From Streptomyces sp. ASQP_92 (GTDB taxonomy: Bacteria > Actinomycetota > Actinomycetes > Streptomycetales > Streptomycetaceae): a stretch of DNA of 64,000 bases. The stretch is from assembly GCF_025399895.1 (NCBI RefSeq), contig NZ_JAODUA010000003.1, positions 124,001-188,000 of the forward strand, written 5' to 3'. Positions within the stretch are counted from its first letter, which is position 1. Every line of letters starts with the position of its first letter. Below the pieces are notes generated by a model that was given only the letters and a program-made list of their open reading frames with translations, made no database searches and was not told where the DNA came from. The position numbers and the translations under genes are program-made. Shown in pieces: positions 47,678 through 64,000 of this stretch.

Positions 47678-48598
47678 ATGAGCAGGTCTTTCAGACGCGC
47701 CGGAATATCCTTCGCGGCGGTCGCGGTGCTGGTGGCGGGCGCCGCCGCATGCCAGGGCGGGGACACGAAGAAGGCGGCGGGCGCGTCGGACAGGGCCGCC
47801 GGGCAGTCGAGCCCCGCCGACGCCCGCATGGCGCTCCAGGCGGCGTACAAGAAGACCGCGGCGGCCAAGTCCGCGAAGGTCACCATGAAGATGTCGGTGC
47901 CGTCCATCGTGGGCGCCGGCGTCGGTGAGATGGAGATGACCGGCATCCAGGCGTGGAACCCGTCCGCGATGGACTTCACCATGACCACCCCGGCCCTGAA
48001 GGGCATGCCGGACGCGCCGGACAAGATCCGTACGGTCATGCTGAACAACGTCATGTACATGGACATGGGTGCCGAGGCGGCCAGGGACAACGGCGGCAAG
48101 CGCTGGATGAAGATGGACCTCGGCGCGTTCGCCAAGGGCGCCGGCGGCGACGGTCTCGCCCAGCAGCTGACGGGCGGCGCCCAGAACCAGGACCCGGCCC
48201 AGCAGCTGGCGCTCCTGACGGACTCGCCGAACGTGAAGCACCTCGGCAGCGAGCAGATCGACGGCGCCCCGGCCGAGCACTACAAGGGCACGCTGACGCT
48301 GGAGGAGGCGCTCGCCACCAACAAGAGCCTGGACGGTCTGTCGGCCCAGGAGCGCCAGAAGTTCATCGACGCCATGAAGGGCTCCGGAGTCAAGGCCTAC
48401 GACACCGAGCTCTGGATCAACGCGTCCGGCTACCCGGTGCAGATGAACGTCGGCATCGACAGCCCCCAGGGCAAGTTCACGATGAGCGCGCACTACTCGG
48501 ACTACGGCGCCAAGAACGTGGTGCAGGCTCCCGCGGCGGCCGAGACCTACGACTTCGCGGACTCGCTGAAGGACCTCGACAAGGGCGGCGCCGCCTGA
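47678..48598 (+). CDS. LppX/LprG-like lipoprotein
   Basis: A 306-residue lipoprotein: a signal peptide of about 24 residues with lipobox VAGAAAC, a disordered linker, then a half-barrel beta domain with repeated long strands (KVTMKMSVPSI, AMDFTMTTPA, WMKMDLGAFA, MNVGIDSPQGKFTMSAHYSDYG). The fold resembles the LolA/LppX group that carries lipids. It interrupts the ribosomal operon between rplA and rplJ. The function is unknown; the gene at the start of the window is a distant LolA-like protein. ATG at 47678 with GGGGTGGGGACG before it. Confidence 0.9.
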   Translation: MSRSFRRAGISFAAVAVLVAGAAACQGGDTKKAAGASDRAAGQSSPADARMALQAAYKKTAAAKSAKVTMKMSVPSIVGAGVGEMEMTGIQAWNPSAMDFTMTTPALKGMPDAPDKIRTVMLNNVMYMDMGAEAARDNGGKRWMKMDLGAFAKGAGGDGLAQQLTGGAQNQDPAQQLALLTDSPNVKHLGSEQIDGAPAEHYKGTLTLEEALATNKSLDGLSAQERQKFIDAMKGSGVKAYDTELWINASGYPVQMNVGIDSPQGKFTMSAHYSDYGAKNVVQAPAAAETYDFADSLKDLDKGGAA

Positions 48599-48667
48599 GC
48601 CGGAGTCCGGCCGGTGCCGTGTCCCGACCGGGTTCTCCGCCCCGGCCGGGACCCCGTATGAGCGGAT

Positions 48668-48929
48668 TTGCTTGACACGGACCCCGTGACGTACGCTTCT
48701 CCAGAAGCCAAAGACCGCTGGTCGTTGCCGTGCCTTCATTCGAGGGGGCGGTGGCCGAAGGATCCGTTGAATACGGACGACCCGCGCAGGTGACCGTGGA
48801 AAGTTCCCGGACGTATCTCTTATCGAGTGCTGCTGGTTGAGCTACGCCCCGTGCGCCTGCGCCGGGGCGTTTCGTTTTGTTCGGCCCCTTTTGAGCGGTC
48901 CTCATCACCCGGAAGGAGGCCGACGCTCT
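48668..48929 (+). promoter_or_regulatory. rplJ: rplJL promoter and L10 leader with attenuator hairpin
   Basis: TACGCT (48692-48697) as -10 with either TTGCTT (48668, 18-bp spacer) or TTGACA (48672, short spacer) as -35. The leader carries AAGACCGCTGGTCGTTG, recognised as the usual L10 leader start, and a terminator-like hairpin ACGCCCCG (48844-48851) / CGGGGCGT (48863-48870) followed by TTCGTTTTG. Binding of L10-L12 to the leader would control rplJL. Confidence 0.75.
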
Positions 48930-49460
48930 ATGGCAAGGCCCGACAAGGCTGCCGCGGTAGCCGAGCTCGCGGACCAGTTCCGCAGCTCGAACGCCGCCGT
49001 GCTGACCGAGTACCGGGGTCTCACCGTGACGCAGCTCGAGAAGCTTCGTCGTTCGCTCGGTGAGAACGCCCAGTACGCCGTGGTGAAGAACACGCTGACC
49101 AAGATTGCGGCCAACGAGGCCGGGATCACTTCGCTGGACGACCAGTTCGCTGGTCCGACGGCGGTTGCCTTCATCACCGGTGACCCGGTGGAGTCGGCGA
49201 AGGGTCTTCGTGACTTCGCCAAGGAGAACCCGAACCTGATCATCAAGGGCGGTGTCCTTGATGGCAAGGCGCTGTCCGCCGATGAGATCAAGCAGCTCGC
49301 GGACCTCGAGTCCCGCGAGGTTCTGCTCAGCAAGCTGGCCGGCGCGTTCAAGGGCAAGCAGTCTCAGGCTGCCTCGCTCTTCCAGGCGCTGCCGTCGAAG
49401 TTCGTCCGCACCGCGGAAGCGCTTCGCGTCAAGCTCGCCGAGCAGGGCGGTGCCGAGTAA
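48930..49460 (+). CDS. rplJ: 50S ribosomal protein L10
   Basis: A 176-residue protein that anchors L7/L12 dimers. N-terminus [33 protein letters not shown] is canonical, and the C-terminal helical tail (LASLFQALP, then [10 protein letters not shown]) binds L12. ATG at 48930 with GGAAGGAGG ten bases ahead. Autogenous repressor via the leader; followed by rplL after 113 bp. Confidence 0.97.
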   Translation: MARPDKAAAVAELADQFRSSNAAVLTEYRGLTVTQLEKLRRSLGENAQYAVVKNTLTKIAANEAGITSLDDQFAGPTAVAFITGDPVESAKGLRDFAKENPNLIIKGGVLDGKALSADEIKQLADLESREVLLSKLAGAFKGKQSQAASLFQALPSKFVRTAEALRVKLAEQGGAE

Positions 49461-49573
49461 CTCGGCTCGCGCAATGATCGCCGCCCACTAGGGCGACGGT
49501 CGCAGCGGGCCGAACGTACGCCCGCCTACATGTACATCCGGCACCCGCCGAATTAGTGGAAGGATCGCCCATC

Positions 49574-49957
49574 ATGGCGAAGCTCAGCCAGGAAGACCTG
49601 CTCGCCCAGTTCGAGGAGATGACCCTCATCGAGCTCTCCGAGTTCGTGAAGGCCTTCGAGGAGAAGTTCGACGTCACCGCCGCCGCGGCCGTCGCCGTCG
49701 CCGGTCCGGCCGGTCCGGCCGCCGCCGCCGAGGCCGTCGAGGAGCAGGACGAGTTCGACGTCATCCTCGAGGGTGCGGGCGACAAGAAGATCCAGGTCAT
49801 CAAGGTCGTGCGTGAGCTGACCTCGCTGGGTCTGAAGGAGGCCAAGGACCTCGTCGACGGCGCCCCGAAGCCCGTCCTCGAGAAGGTCGCCAAGGAGGCC
49901 GCTGACAAGGCTGCCGAGTCCCTCAAGGCCGCCGGCGCCTCCGTCACGGTCAAGTAA
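49574..49957 (+). CDS. rplL: 50S ribosomal protein L7/L12
   Basis: A 127-residue protein: N-terminal dimerisation helices [29 protein letters not shown], an alanine/proline-rich hinge, and C-terminal domain [42 protein letters not shown] that recruits elongation factors. Standard length. ATG at 49574. Confidence 0.97.
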   Translation: MAKLSQEDLLAQFEEMTLIELSEFVKAFEEKFDVTAAAAVAVAGPAGPAAAAEAVEEQDEFDVILEGAGDKKIQVIKVVRELTSLGLKEAKDLVDGAPKPVLEKVAKEAADKAAESLKAAGASVTVK

Positions 49958-50025
49958 TTCCCCGCGGGTCCCCACGGGGCCCGCACCCGTCTCGCAGGCG
50001 CGCTCGCGCGCCGCTGGACACCGCC

Positions 50026-50057
50026 AAGGGCGATCACCCATCCGGGTGGTCGCCCTT
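50026..50057 (+). terminator. Attenuating hairpin after rplL
   Basis: AAGGGCGATCACCC (50026-50039) pairs with GGGTGGTCGCCCTT (50044-50057), 14 bp with one G-T pair, loop of 4; no T-run. It may set the L12:RNA polymerase ratio. Confidence 0.7.
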
Positions 50058-50188
50058 CGGCGTACCCGCGCCGCCTGCCTTGCACGCGGCCCGTCGGGGA
50101 GTATGGTGATCTTCGCCGTCTGCTCGGCGAGAACGCAGGCGTAGCCCCGTAACGGCTCCCGCGGCGATTCCCGGGGAGCGGAGGGGTC

Positions 50189-50571
50189 TTGACGAACCGC
50201 ACGCAGCGCGCAATTCTCAGGACGCGTCGTCACAACGATCCGGATCCGAGGCATGGATCGACGGCGAAGAGGGCAGTACTAATCTGCGTCTGCGCGGCGC
50301 ACGGCCGACCGAGGTACCGAGGTACTTGAGAAGAGCAACGCGGGTGTCGAAAAATCCGCCCTGGACATCAGTGTGCCGAGTGGCTACACTGTCCCTTTGC
50401 GCTGCCTGTTAGCTGTCCCCTGCCCGTCACCAGGGGCATGCCCTCGCTTGAGCATCTTTGATGGAACCGCCCCGACCTGGCCTCTTGGGCCTCGTCGGGA
50501 AACGTCTCTCTCTGTGCCCACGTGGGACCGGTACGCGCGTAGTGAGTCCGAGCCCTCGGAAGGACCCCCTC
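50189..50571 (+). promoter_or_regulatory. rpoB: Promoters and leader of rpoBC
   Basis: Clear promoter at 50362-50390: TGGACA, 17-bp spacer, TACACT. A second possible promoter upstream: TTGACG (50189-50194), 17 bp, AATTCT. From the first the leader is about 175 nt. The 614-bp gap from rplL to rpoB contains these, the hairpin at 50026 and nothing else recognised. Confidence 0.75.
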
Positions 50572-53500
50572 TTGGCCGCCTCGCGCAACGCCTCGACCGC
50601 CAATACGAACAACGGCGCCAGCACCGCCCCGCTGCGCATCTCCTTTGCAAAGATCAAGGAGCCCCTCGAGGTTCCGAACCTTCTTGCGCTGCAGACCGAG
50701 AGCTTTGACTGGCTGCTCGGCAATGCCGCTTGGAAGTCTCGGGTCGAGGCCGCTCTCGAGAGTGGACAGGACGTCCCCACCAAGTCCGGTCTGGAGGAGA
50801 TCTTCGAAGAGATCTCCCCGATCGAGGACTTCTCCGGGTCGATGTCGCTGACCTTCCGCGACCACCGCTTCGAGCCGCCGAAGAACTCGATCGACGAGTG
50901 CAAGGAGCGCGACTTCACGTTCGCGGCCCCGCTCTTCGTCACCGCCGAGTTCACCAACAACGAGACCGGCGAGATCAAGTCCCAGACGGTCTTCATGGGC
51001 GACTTCCCGCTCATGACCAACAAGGGCACCTTCGTCATCAACGGCACCGAGCGTGTCGTCGTGTCGCAGCTGGTCCGCTCGCCGGGTGTCTACTTCGACT
51101 CCAACATCGACAAGACGTCCGACAAGGACATCTTCACGGCCAAGATCATCCCGTCCCGGGGTGCCTGGCTCGAGATGGAGATCGACAAGCGCGACATGGT
51201 CGGTGTCCGCATCGACCGCAAGCGCAAGCAGTCCGTCACCGTCCTCCTGAAGGCTCTCGGCTGGACCACCGAGCAGATCCTCGAGGAGTTCGGCGAGTAC
51301 GAGTCGATGCGCGCCACCCTGGAGAAGGACCACACCCAGGGCCAGGACGACGCGCTGCTCGACATCTACCGCAAGCTGCGTCCGGGCGAGCCGCCGACGC
51401 GCGAGGCCGCTCAGACGCTGCTCGAGAACCTCTACTTCAACCCGAAGCGCTACGACCTCGCGAAGGTCGGCCGCTACAAGGTGAACAAGAAGCTCGGCGC
51501 GGACGAGCCGCTGGACGCCGGCGTGCTCACCACCGACGACGTCATCGCGACCATCAAGTACCTGGTCAAGCTGCACGCCGGTGAGACCGAGACGGTCGGC
51601 GAGTCGGGTCGGAACATCGTCGTCGAGACCGACGACATCGACCACTTCGGCAACCGTCGTCTGCGCAACGTCGGCGAGCTCATCCAGAACCAGGTCCGTA
51701 CGGGTCTGGCTCGTATGGAGCGCGTCGTGCGTGAGCGCATGACGACCCAGGACGTCGAGGCGATCACGCCGCAGACCCTGATCAACATTCGCCCGGTCGT
51801 GGCGTCGATCAAGGAATTCTTCGGCACCTCGCAGCTCTCGCAGTTCATGGACCAGAACAACCCGCTGTCGGGTCTCACCCACAAGCGCCGTCTGTCGGCG
51901 CTTGGCCCGGGTGGTCTCTCCCGTGAGCGGGCCGGCTTCGAGGTCCGTGACGTGCACCCGTCGCACTACGGCCGCATGTGCCCGATCGAGACGCCCGAAG
52001 GCCCGAACATCGGTCTGATCGGTTCGCTCGCCTCGTACGGCCGCGTCAACGCGTTCGGCTTCATCGAGACGCCGTACCGCAAGGTCGTCGACGGCCAGGT
52101 CACCGACGAGGTCGACTACGTCACCGCCGACGAGGAGGACCGCTTCGTCATCGCGCAGGCCAACGCCGCGCTCAGCGACGACATGCGGTTCACCGAGCCG
52201 CGCGTGCTGGTCCGCCGCCGTGGTGGCGAGGTCGACTACGTGCCCGGCACCGAGGTCGACTACATGGACGTCTCGCCGCGCCAGATGGTGTCGGTCGCGA
52301 CCGCCATGATCCCGTTCCTCGAGCACGACGACGCCAACCGTGCCCTCATGGGCGCGAACATGATGCGTCAGGCCGTGCCGCTGATCACGTCCGAGGCGCC
52401 GCTCGTCGGCACCGGCATGGAGTACCGCTGCGCGGTCGACGCCGGTGACGTCATCAAGGCGGAGAAGGCGGGTGTGGTCCAGGAGGTCTCCGCGGACTAC
52501 ATCACCGTCGCCAACGACGACGGCACGTACACCACGTACCGGATCGCCAAGTTCGCCCGCTCCAACCAGGGCACCTCGGTCAACCAGAAGGTTGTCGTCG
52601 ACGAGGGCGCCCGCGTGATCGAGGGCCAGGTCCTGGCCGACGGTCCCGCCACCCAGCAGGGTGAGATGGCGCTGGGCAAGAACCTGCTCGTGGCGTTCAT
52701 GCCGTGGGAGGGTCACAACTACGAGGACGCGATCATCCTGTCGCAGCGCCTCGTGCAGGACGACGTCCTCTCCTCGATCCACATCGAGGAGCACGAGGTC
52801 GACGCCCGTGACACCAAGCTCGGCCCGGAGGAGATCACCCGGGACATCCCGAACGTCTCCGAAGAGGTCCTCGCCGACCTCGACGAGCGCGGCATCATCC
52901 GTATCGGTGCCGAGGTCGTCGCCGGCGACATCCTCGTCGGCAAGGTCACGCCCAAGGGTGAGACCGAGCTGACGCCGGAGGAGCGCCTGCTGCGCGCGAT
53001 CTTCGGTGAGAAGGCACGCGAGGTGCGTGACACCTCGCTGAAGGTGCCGCACGGCGAGATCGGCAAGGTCATCGGCGTCCGCGTCTTCGACCGTGAAGAG
53101 GGCGACGAGCTGCCGCCGGGTGTGAACCAGCTGGTTCGCGTCTACGTGGCGCAGAAGCGCAAGATCACGGACGGTGACAAGCTCGCCGGCCGTCACGGCA
53201 ACAAGGGTGTCATTTCGAAGATCCTTCCGATCGAGGACATGCCGTTCCTCGAGGACGGAACTCCGGTCGACATCATCCTCAACCCGCTCGGTGTCCCGTC
53301 CCGAATGAACCCGGGACAGGTCCTGGAGATCCACCTCGGCTGGCTCGCCAGCCGCGGCTGGGACGTCTCCGGTCTGGCCGACGACTGGGCCCAGCGGCTC
53401 CAGGCCATCGGCGCCGACCAGGTCGCCGCCGGCACCAACGTCGCCACCCCGGTCTTCGACGGCGCCCGCGAGGACGAGATCACCGGTCTCTTCGAGGCCA

Positions 53501-54057
53501 CGATCCCCAACCGCGACGGTGACCGGCTGGTCCAGCCCTCGGGCAAGGCCAACCTGTTCGACGGCCGCTCCGGTGAGCCGTTCCCGGACCCGATCTCGGT
53601 CGGGTACATGTACATCCTCAAGCTGCACCACCTGGTCGACGACAAGCTCCACGCCCGCTCGACCGGTCCGTACTCGATGATCACCCAGCAGCCGCTGGGT
53701 GGTAAGGCCCAGTTCGGTGGCCAGCGCTTCGGTGAGATGGAGGTGTGGGCGCTGGAGGCATACGGCGCCGCGTACGCCCTCCAGGAGCTGCTGACCATCA
53801 AGTCCGACGACGTGACCGGCCGTGTGAAGGTCTACGAGGCCATCGTCAAGGGCGAGAACATCCCCGAGCCCGGCATTCCCGAGTCCTTCAAGGTGCTCAT
53901 CAAGGAAATGCAGTCGCTCTGCCTCAACGTGGAGGTGCTGTCCTCGGACGGCATGTCCATCGAGATGCGCGACACGGACGAGGACGTCTTCCGCGCTGCG
54001 GAGGAGCTCGGTATCGACCTGTCCCGGCGCGAGCCGAGCAGCGTCGAAGAGGTCTGA
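50572..54057 (+). CDS. rpoB: RNA polymerase beta subunit
   Basis: 1161 residues, the S. coelicolor length. The start is a TTG (50572) preceded by GGAAGGA; residues then read [17 protein letters not shown] as in Streptomyces. Upstream open frame is the leader. The rifampicin region (around residues 420-445) is [29 protein letters not shown] with H437 wild type, so it predicts sensitivity. [25 protein letters not shown] and [14 protein letters not shown] are the catalytic-centre and clamp segments. rpoC follows 95 bp later. Confidence 0.98.
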   Translation: MAASRNASTANTNNGASTAPLRISFAKIKEPLEVPNLLALQTESFDWLLGNAAWKSRVEAALESGQDVPTKSGLEEIFEEISPIEDFSGSMSLTFRDHRFEPPKNSIDECKERDFTFAAPLFVTAEFTNNETGEIKSQTVFMGDFPLMTNKGTFVINGTERVVVSQLVRSPGVYFDSNIDKTSDKDIFTAKIIPSRGAWLEMEIDKRDMVGVRIDRKRKQSVTVLLKALGWTTEQILEEFGEYESMRATLEKDHTQGQDDALLDIYRKLRPGEPPTREAAQTLLENLYFNPKRYDLAKVGRYKVNKKLGADEPLDAGVLTTDDVIATIKYLVKLHAGETETVGESGRNIVVETDDIDHFGNRRLRNVGELIQNQVRTGLARMERVVRERMTTQDVEAITPQTLINIRPVVASIKEFFGTSQLSQFMDQNNPLSGLTHKRRLSALGPGGLSRERAGFEVRDVHPSHYGRMCPIETPEGPNIGLIGSLASYGRVNAFGFIETPYRKVVDGQVTDEVDYVTADEEDRFVIAQANAALSDDMRFTEPRVLVRRRGGEVDYVPGTEVDYMDVSPRQMVSVATAMIPFLEHDDANRALMGANMMRQAVPLITSEAPLVGTGMEYRCAVDAGDVIKAEKAGVVQEVSADYITVANDDGTYTTYRIAKFARSNQGTSVNQKVVVDEGARVIEGQVLADGPATQQGEMALGKNLLVAFMPWEGHNYEDAIILSQRLVQDDVLSSIHIEEHEVDARDTKLGPEEITRDIPNVSEEVLADLDERGIIRIGAEVVAGDILVGKVTPKGETELTPEERLLRAIFGEKAREVRDTSLKVPHGEIGKVIGVRVFDREEGDELPPGVNQLVRVYVAQKRKITDGDKLAGRHGNKGVISKILPIEDMPFLEDGTPVDIILNPLGVPSRMNPGQVLEIHLGWLASRGWDVSGLADDWAQRLQAIGADQVAAGTNVATPVFDGAREDEITGLFEATIPNRDGDRLVQPSGKANLFDGRSGEPFPDPISVGYMYILKLHHLVDDKLHARSTGPYSMITQQPLGGKAQFGGQRFGEMEVWALEAYGAAYALQELLTIKSDDVTGRVKVYEAIVKGENIPEPGIPESFKVLIKEMQSLCLNVEVLSSDGMSIEMRDTDEDVFRAAEELGIDLSRREPSSVEEV

Positions 54058-54152
54058 CGGGTCTGGCGGGGGCTCACTAGAGCCCCCGCCGTCCCCGGGA
54101 CCCCCCTCAGACCATCTTGAAGAATCGACCCCGAAAGAGGGATTGACGACAA

Positions 54153-58052
<3,900 letters not shown>

Positions 58053-58064
58053 GGCGTACGTCAG

Positions 58065-58115
58065 CCGAAGGGCGCCCACCCCGCAGCACGCGGGGCGGGC
58101 GCCCTTCGGGGTTTT
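58065..58115 (+). terminator. Intrinsic terminator after rpoC
   Basis: CCGAAGGGCGCCC(A)CCCCGC (58065-58084) pairs with GCGGGG(C)GGGCGCCCTTCGG, followed by GGTTTT. Confidence 0.93.
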
Positions 58116-58258
58116 CAGCGTCGGCCGGGGTACCGACGGGGACCCTGGAGGGCGCCCGAACGACCGCCTGCTGAGACGGTTCGTCTCATGGTGGAGCCCG
58201 GACGGGTATGGGGTGACATGTCCCACGGGGTGCCGAGGCCCGCGCGTGGGCATTTGTT

Positions 58259-58287
58259 TTGACCCAAGTCGATGAGGTAGGTACGCT
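58259..58287 (+). promoter_or_regulatory. rpsL: Promoter of the str operon
   Basis: -35 TTGACC (58259-58264), 17-bp spacer, -10 TACGCT (58282-58287), a standard HrdB-type promoter. The leader to rpsL is about 190 nt and includes a hairpin CTCCCGCC-TTC-GGGCGGGGG near 58377-58396. Confidence 0.88.
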
Positions 58288-58482
58288 CAGACCTTGTGCC
58301 TGGGGTGTGCCTGGGCTCCGCTGCGTGCCTACGTCCGCAGTACGAGCTTCTGGACCGGCCACCGCAATCTGCGCCTCTCCCGCCTTCGGGCGGGGGTCTG
58401 CAGTATTCGACACACCCGACCGCGTGGGTCGGAGACGTGTTTCAGGTTAGTTTTACTACGGCACACAGAAACCGGAGAAGTA

Positions 58483-58854
58483 GTGCCTACGATCCAGCAG
58501 CTGGTCCGGAAGGGCCGGCAGGACAAGGTCGAGAAGAACAAGACGCCCGCGCTCGAGGGTTCGCCCCAGCGTCGCGGCGTCTGCACGCGTGTGTTCACGA
58601 CCACCCCGAAGAAGCCGAACTCGGCGCTCCGTAAGGTCGCGCGTGTGCGCCTGACCTCCGGCATCGAGGTCACGGCCTACATCCCGGGTGAGGGACACAA
58701 CCTGCAGGAGCACTCGATCGTGCTCGTGCGTGGTGGCCGTGTGAAGGACCTGCCGGGTGTTCGCTACAAGATCATCCGCGGCTCGCTCGACACCCAGGGT
58801 GTCAAGAACCGCAAGCAGGCCCGCAGCCGCTACGGCGCCAAGAAGGAGAAGTAA
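58483..58854 (+). CDS. rpsL: 30S ribosomal protein S12
   Basis: A 123-residue protein of the decoding centre, with [21 protein letters not shown] at the start and K43 (in [13 protein letters not shown]) and the K88 region ([10 protein letters not shown]) both wild type, so streptomycin sensitivity is expected. GTG at 58483 follows GGAGAAG. First gene of the str operon. Confidence 0.98.
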   Translation: MPTIQQLVRKGRQDKVEKNKTPALEGSPQRRGVCTRVFTTTPKKPNSALRKVARVRLTSGIEVTAYIPGEGHNLQEHSIVLVRGGRVKDLPGVRYKIIRGSLDTQGVKNRKQARSRYGAKKEK

Positions 58855-58856
58855 GA

Positions 58857-59327
58857 ATGCCTCGTAAGGGCCCCGCCCCGAAGCGCCCGGTCATCATCGA
58901 CCCGGTCTACAGCTCTCCTCTTGTCACCTCGCTGATCAACAAGATCCTGCTGGACGGCAAGCGCTCCACCGCCGAGCGCATCGTCTACGGCGCCATGGAG
59001 GGCCTGCGCGAGAAGACCGGTGCTGACCCGGTCATCACGCTGAAGCGCGCTCTCGAGAACGTCAAGCCGTCTCTTGAGGTCAAGTCCCGCCGTGTCGGTG
59101 GCGCCACCTACCAGGTGCCGATCGAGGTCAAGCCCGGTCGCGCCGCCACCCTCTCGCTTCGCTGGATCGTGGGTTACTCCCGCGCCCGCCGTGAGAAGAC
59201 CATGACCGAACGCCTCATGAACGAGCTGCTCGACGCCTCCAACGGCCTCGGCGCTGCGGTCAAGAAGCGCGAGGACACCCACAAGATGGCCGAGTCCAAC
59301 AAGGCCTTCGCGCACTACCGCTGGTAG
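58857..59327 (+). CDS. rpsG: 30S ribosomal protein S7
   Basis: A 156-residue 16S rRNA-binding protein, [20 protein letters not shown] through [14 protein letters not shown] to the end FAHYRW, canonical. Its ATG starts 2 bases after the rpsL stop, coupling translation. In E. coli S7 represses the str operon. Confidence 0.98.
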   Translation: MPRKGPAPKRPVIIDPVYSSPLVTSLINKILLDGKRSTAERIVYGAMEGLREKTGADPVITLKRALENVKPSLEVKSRRVGGATYQVPIEVKPGRAATLSLRWIVGYSRARREKTMTERLMNELLDASNGLGAAVKKREDTHKMAESNKAFAHYRW

Positions 59328-59366
59328 TCGCTACCCACATCGAGACCGAGAGAAGACTGAGCCGAT

Positions 59367-61493
<2,127 letters not shown>

Positions 61494-61534
61494 CTCTTCC
61501 GAGTTCACGCTTTAGGCTTGTCACCGGAGCCACT

Positions 61535-61576
61535 GGGGCATTCGGCGTAAACCATCAGGTTTACGGTGGGTGCCCC
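61535..61576 (+). other. Hairpin between fusA and tuf
   Basis: Inner stem GTAAACC-ATCA-GGTTTAC (61547-61564) with outer pairing GGGGCA/TGCCCC. It could be an attenuator or processing site; tuf often has a separate promoter in Streptomyces, but I could not identify one with confidence. Confidence 0.55.
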
Positions 61577-61653
61577 GGGCCCCGGCATCCCAGCAAAGAT
61601 CACCTGGCGCCGATGAGTAAGGCGTACCAGAACCACTCCGCAGGAGGACCCCA

Positions 61654-62847
<1,194 letters not shown>

Positions 62848-62885
62848 GTACCTGACGATTGACCTGGTAGCTCGCTGAGCTGTCA

Positions 62886-62921
62886 GAAGAGCCCCGCACC
62901 TTTCGAGGTGCGGGGCTCTTC
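62886..62921. terminator. Bidirectional terminator after tuf
   Basis: Perfect 15-bp stem GAAGAGCCCCGCACC (62886-62900) / GGTGCGGGGCTCTTC (62907-62921), 6-nt loop; shared with the convergent gene. Confidence 0.92.
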
Positions 62922-62948
62922 GCTGTGCGTGCGGGGTTCCGGAAGGCG

Positions 62949-64000
62949 TTACGGCCGCCAGGACCAGGGGCGGGCGTCGACGCCGAGCCCGACGACCAGG
63001 GGGCGCCCGTCACGGACGTACAGCGTGGGCATGCCGATGGGGGTGGCGCCCCGGGCGCGCTTCAACACCCTTTTGCCGTCGGCCAGTTGGAGCGTCCCCT
63101 GCTCGTCCGTGCCCAGCACGAATCCGGCCGCGGCGCCGACCGGCCCGTATCCGTCGAGCGCGACCGGCGTCGCCGCGCTGCCGTCCAGGCGTACGGAGGT
63201 GAGGCGCGGGGAGGCGGGGGAGCCGGGATCCTGGTGGGCCTTCTTCGGGTCGGCCGAGGTGCGGTACAGGAGGCGTACGCCGTCGCCGAGCACGCTCGGG
63301 GCCACCGCGTCGACGGGGAGCGGGAGCCGGGTCGGGGCGGGTGCGAGGGGCGCGCCGGGGGTGGGCTGCGTCCAGTGGTGCACGGTGTCGGTGCCGGCCG
63401 CGAAGACATGGACGCGCCCGCGCGGGTCGACGATCGCGTTCAGCCCCTCCTGTACGGACTCGCCGCCCAGATCGCGCCAGGGCGACCAGGTGCCGTCCGC
63501 CTCGCGGACGCGGGTGCTGATGCCGCGGTCCGCGTTGCGCACGAAGAGGTGGACGCGTCCGTCCGGCGAGGCGAGGGCCAGCGGTGAACCGATCCGTCGC
63601 CCGCGGTCGTCGCCGCGCTCGGGGTTGCCGAGCCCCTTCCAGGCCCCGAACCGCCCACCGGGCGCGGCCTGTTCGAGGGCGACGATCTCGCGGGTGTTGG
63701 CCCCGGCCCGTCCCTGGAGCGAGGAGAACCGGAGCGCGAAGAGGAGCTGTCGGCCGTCGGGGAGGCCGGCGCCGCCGAGGACGGGGGCCAGGGGGGAGCC
63801 GCCGAGGTCCTCGGGGGCGCCCCAGCCGCCGTCGTCGTTCCGGCTCCACCGGACGGCGCGCAGCCCGAGCACCCCATAGCCGTACGCGCCGTCGTCGCCG
63901 AGCAGGAGCCGGACGCCGGGGTGGCGGTAGTGGGTGGAGCGGACCCAGCCCTTGCCGTTGGTGAGCGGCCGGTTCCCGCCGACGTTGTAGTCCCCGCAGC
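62949..64000 (-). CDS. PLL-like beta-propeller protein, 5' end outside window
   Basis: About 350 C-terminal residues are visible; the frame is open through the last base, so the start lies beyond. Repeated blades of ~50 residues show the pattern WSPWRDLGG followed by [12 protein letters not shown], and FGAWKGLGN followed by [12 protein letters not shown], as in PLL-type sugar-binding propellers. The segment [19 protein letters not shown] near the visible N-terminus is upstream of any GTG start at 63872, so that internal start is unlikely. Probably secreted or surface-associated, but the signal peptide is not seen; ligand unknown. Confidence 0.75.
   Translation of the reverse strand, partial: CGDYNVGGNRPLTNGKGWVRSTHYRHPGVRLLLGDDGAYGYGVLGLRAVRWSRNDDGGWGAPEDLGGSPLAPVLGGAGLPDGRQLLFALRFSSLQGRAGANTREIVALEQAAPGGRFGAWKGLGNPERGDDRGRRIGSPLALASPDGRVHLFVRNADRGISTRVREADGTWSPWRDLGGESVQEGLNAIVDPRGRVHVFAAGTDTVHHWTQPTPGAPLAPAPTRLPLPVDAVAPSVLGDGVRLLYRTSADPKKAHQDPGSPASPRLTSVRLDGSAATPVALDGYGPVGAAAGFVLGTDEQGTLQLADGKRVLKRARGATPIGMPTLYVRDGRPLVVGLGVDARPWSWRP

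Noticed and set aside
50458..50571. Earlier ATG for rpoB
   Set aside because: The residues before the TTG are not conserved and correspond to the mRNA leader.
51850..51910. Rifampicin-resistance variant of RpoB
   Set aside because: The cluster region including H437 reads as wild type; no second rpoB is in the window.
58600..58770. Streptomycin-resistance change in S12
   Set aside because: K43 and the K88 region are wild type.
63010..63872. GTG start at 63872 for the last gene
   Set aside because: The same frame continues to the window edge with protein-like sequence, so the true start is probably outside.

Overview
The window is chromosomal DNA of a Streptomyces. The evidence is very high GC, frequent GTG starts, a 1161-residue RpoB and 1299-residue RpoC with Streptomyces-type sequence, and a gene order that I recognise, from memory, as matching the Streptomyces coelicolor region from the second nuo cluster to the rif/str ribosomal cluster. 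No prophage, integrase, insertion sequence or CRISPR array is visible. Most genes are core genes; the variable parts are small regulator/enzyme or regulator/efflux modules and two repeat-rich intergenic stretches.

Layout. 1-2.2 kb: end of a LolA-like protein gene, then an ABC exporter pair. 2.4-10.8 kb: a TetR regulator converging on a flavodoxin-fold reductase, a secreted M28 aminopeptidase, a VOC protein, an ABC-F ATPase, a repeat array, a RarD-type transporter, and a divergent NmrA-like reductase/HxlR regulator pair. 11-14 kb: korAB, a 2-oxoacid:ferredoxin oxidoreductase. 14.3-17.9 kb: a NarL-type response regulator and two tandem paralogous histidine kinases. 18.1-28.2 kb: ten translationally coupled genes nuoABCHIJKLMN, a complex I lacking nuoD, E, F and G. 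28.3-34.8 kb: MscL with a zinc ribbon, HtpX, two small membrane proteins, the alkylation repair pair alkB-ogt, YajQ, tRNA-Tyr, and a possible amidohydrolase pseudoenzyme. 35.0-44.3 kb: tRNA-Thr, tRNA-Met, rpmG, a HadA/HadB-like dehydratase pair, a TetR/MFS efflux module, murB, an SDR/TetR module, a second repeat array, adenosine deaminase and aspartate aminotransferase. 44.5-62.9 kb: tRNA-Trp, secE, nusG, rplK, rplA, a lipoprotein, rplJ, rplL, rpoB, rpoC, rpsL, rpsG, fusA and tuf. 62.9-64 kb: 3' part of a beta-propeller-like gene.

How the parts relate. The most intriguing block is the partial complex I. Its cluster-binding cysteines (NuoB, NuoI) and the pump residues of NuoL, M and N look intact, yet the NADH module and the quinone-site subunit NuoD are absent. 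It lies near a ferredoxin-reducing KorAB and a two-component system. Three regulator/target modules carry clear dyad operators, some placed between -35 and -10 of apparently leaderless promoters. The ribosomal/RNA polymerase cluster is split into transcription units by strong hairpins, with recognisable promoters before tRNA-Thr, tRNA-Trp, rpoB and rpsL.
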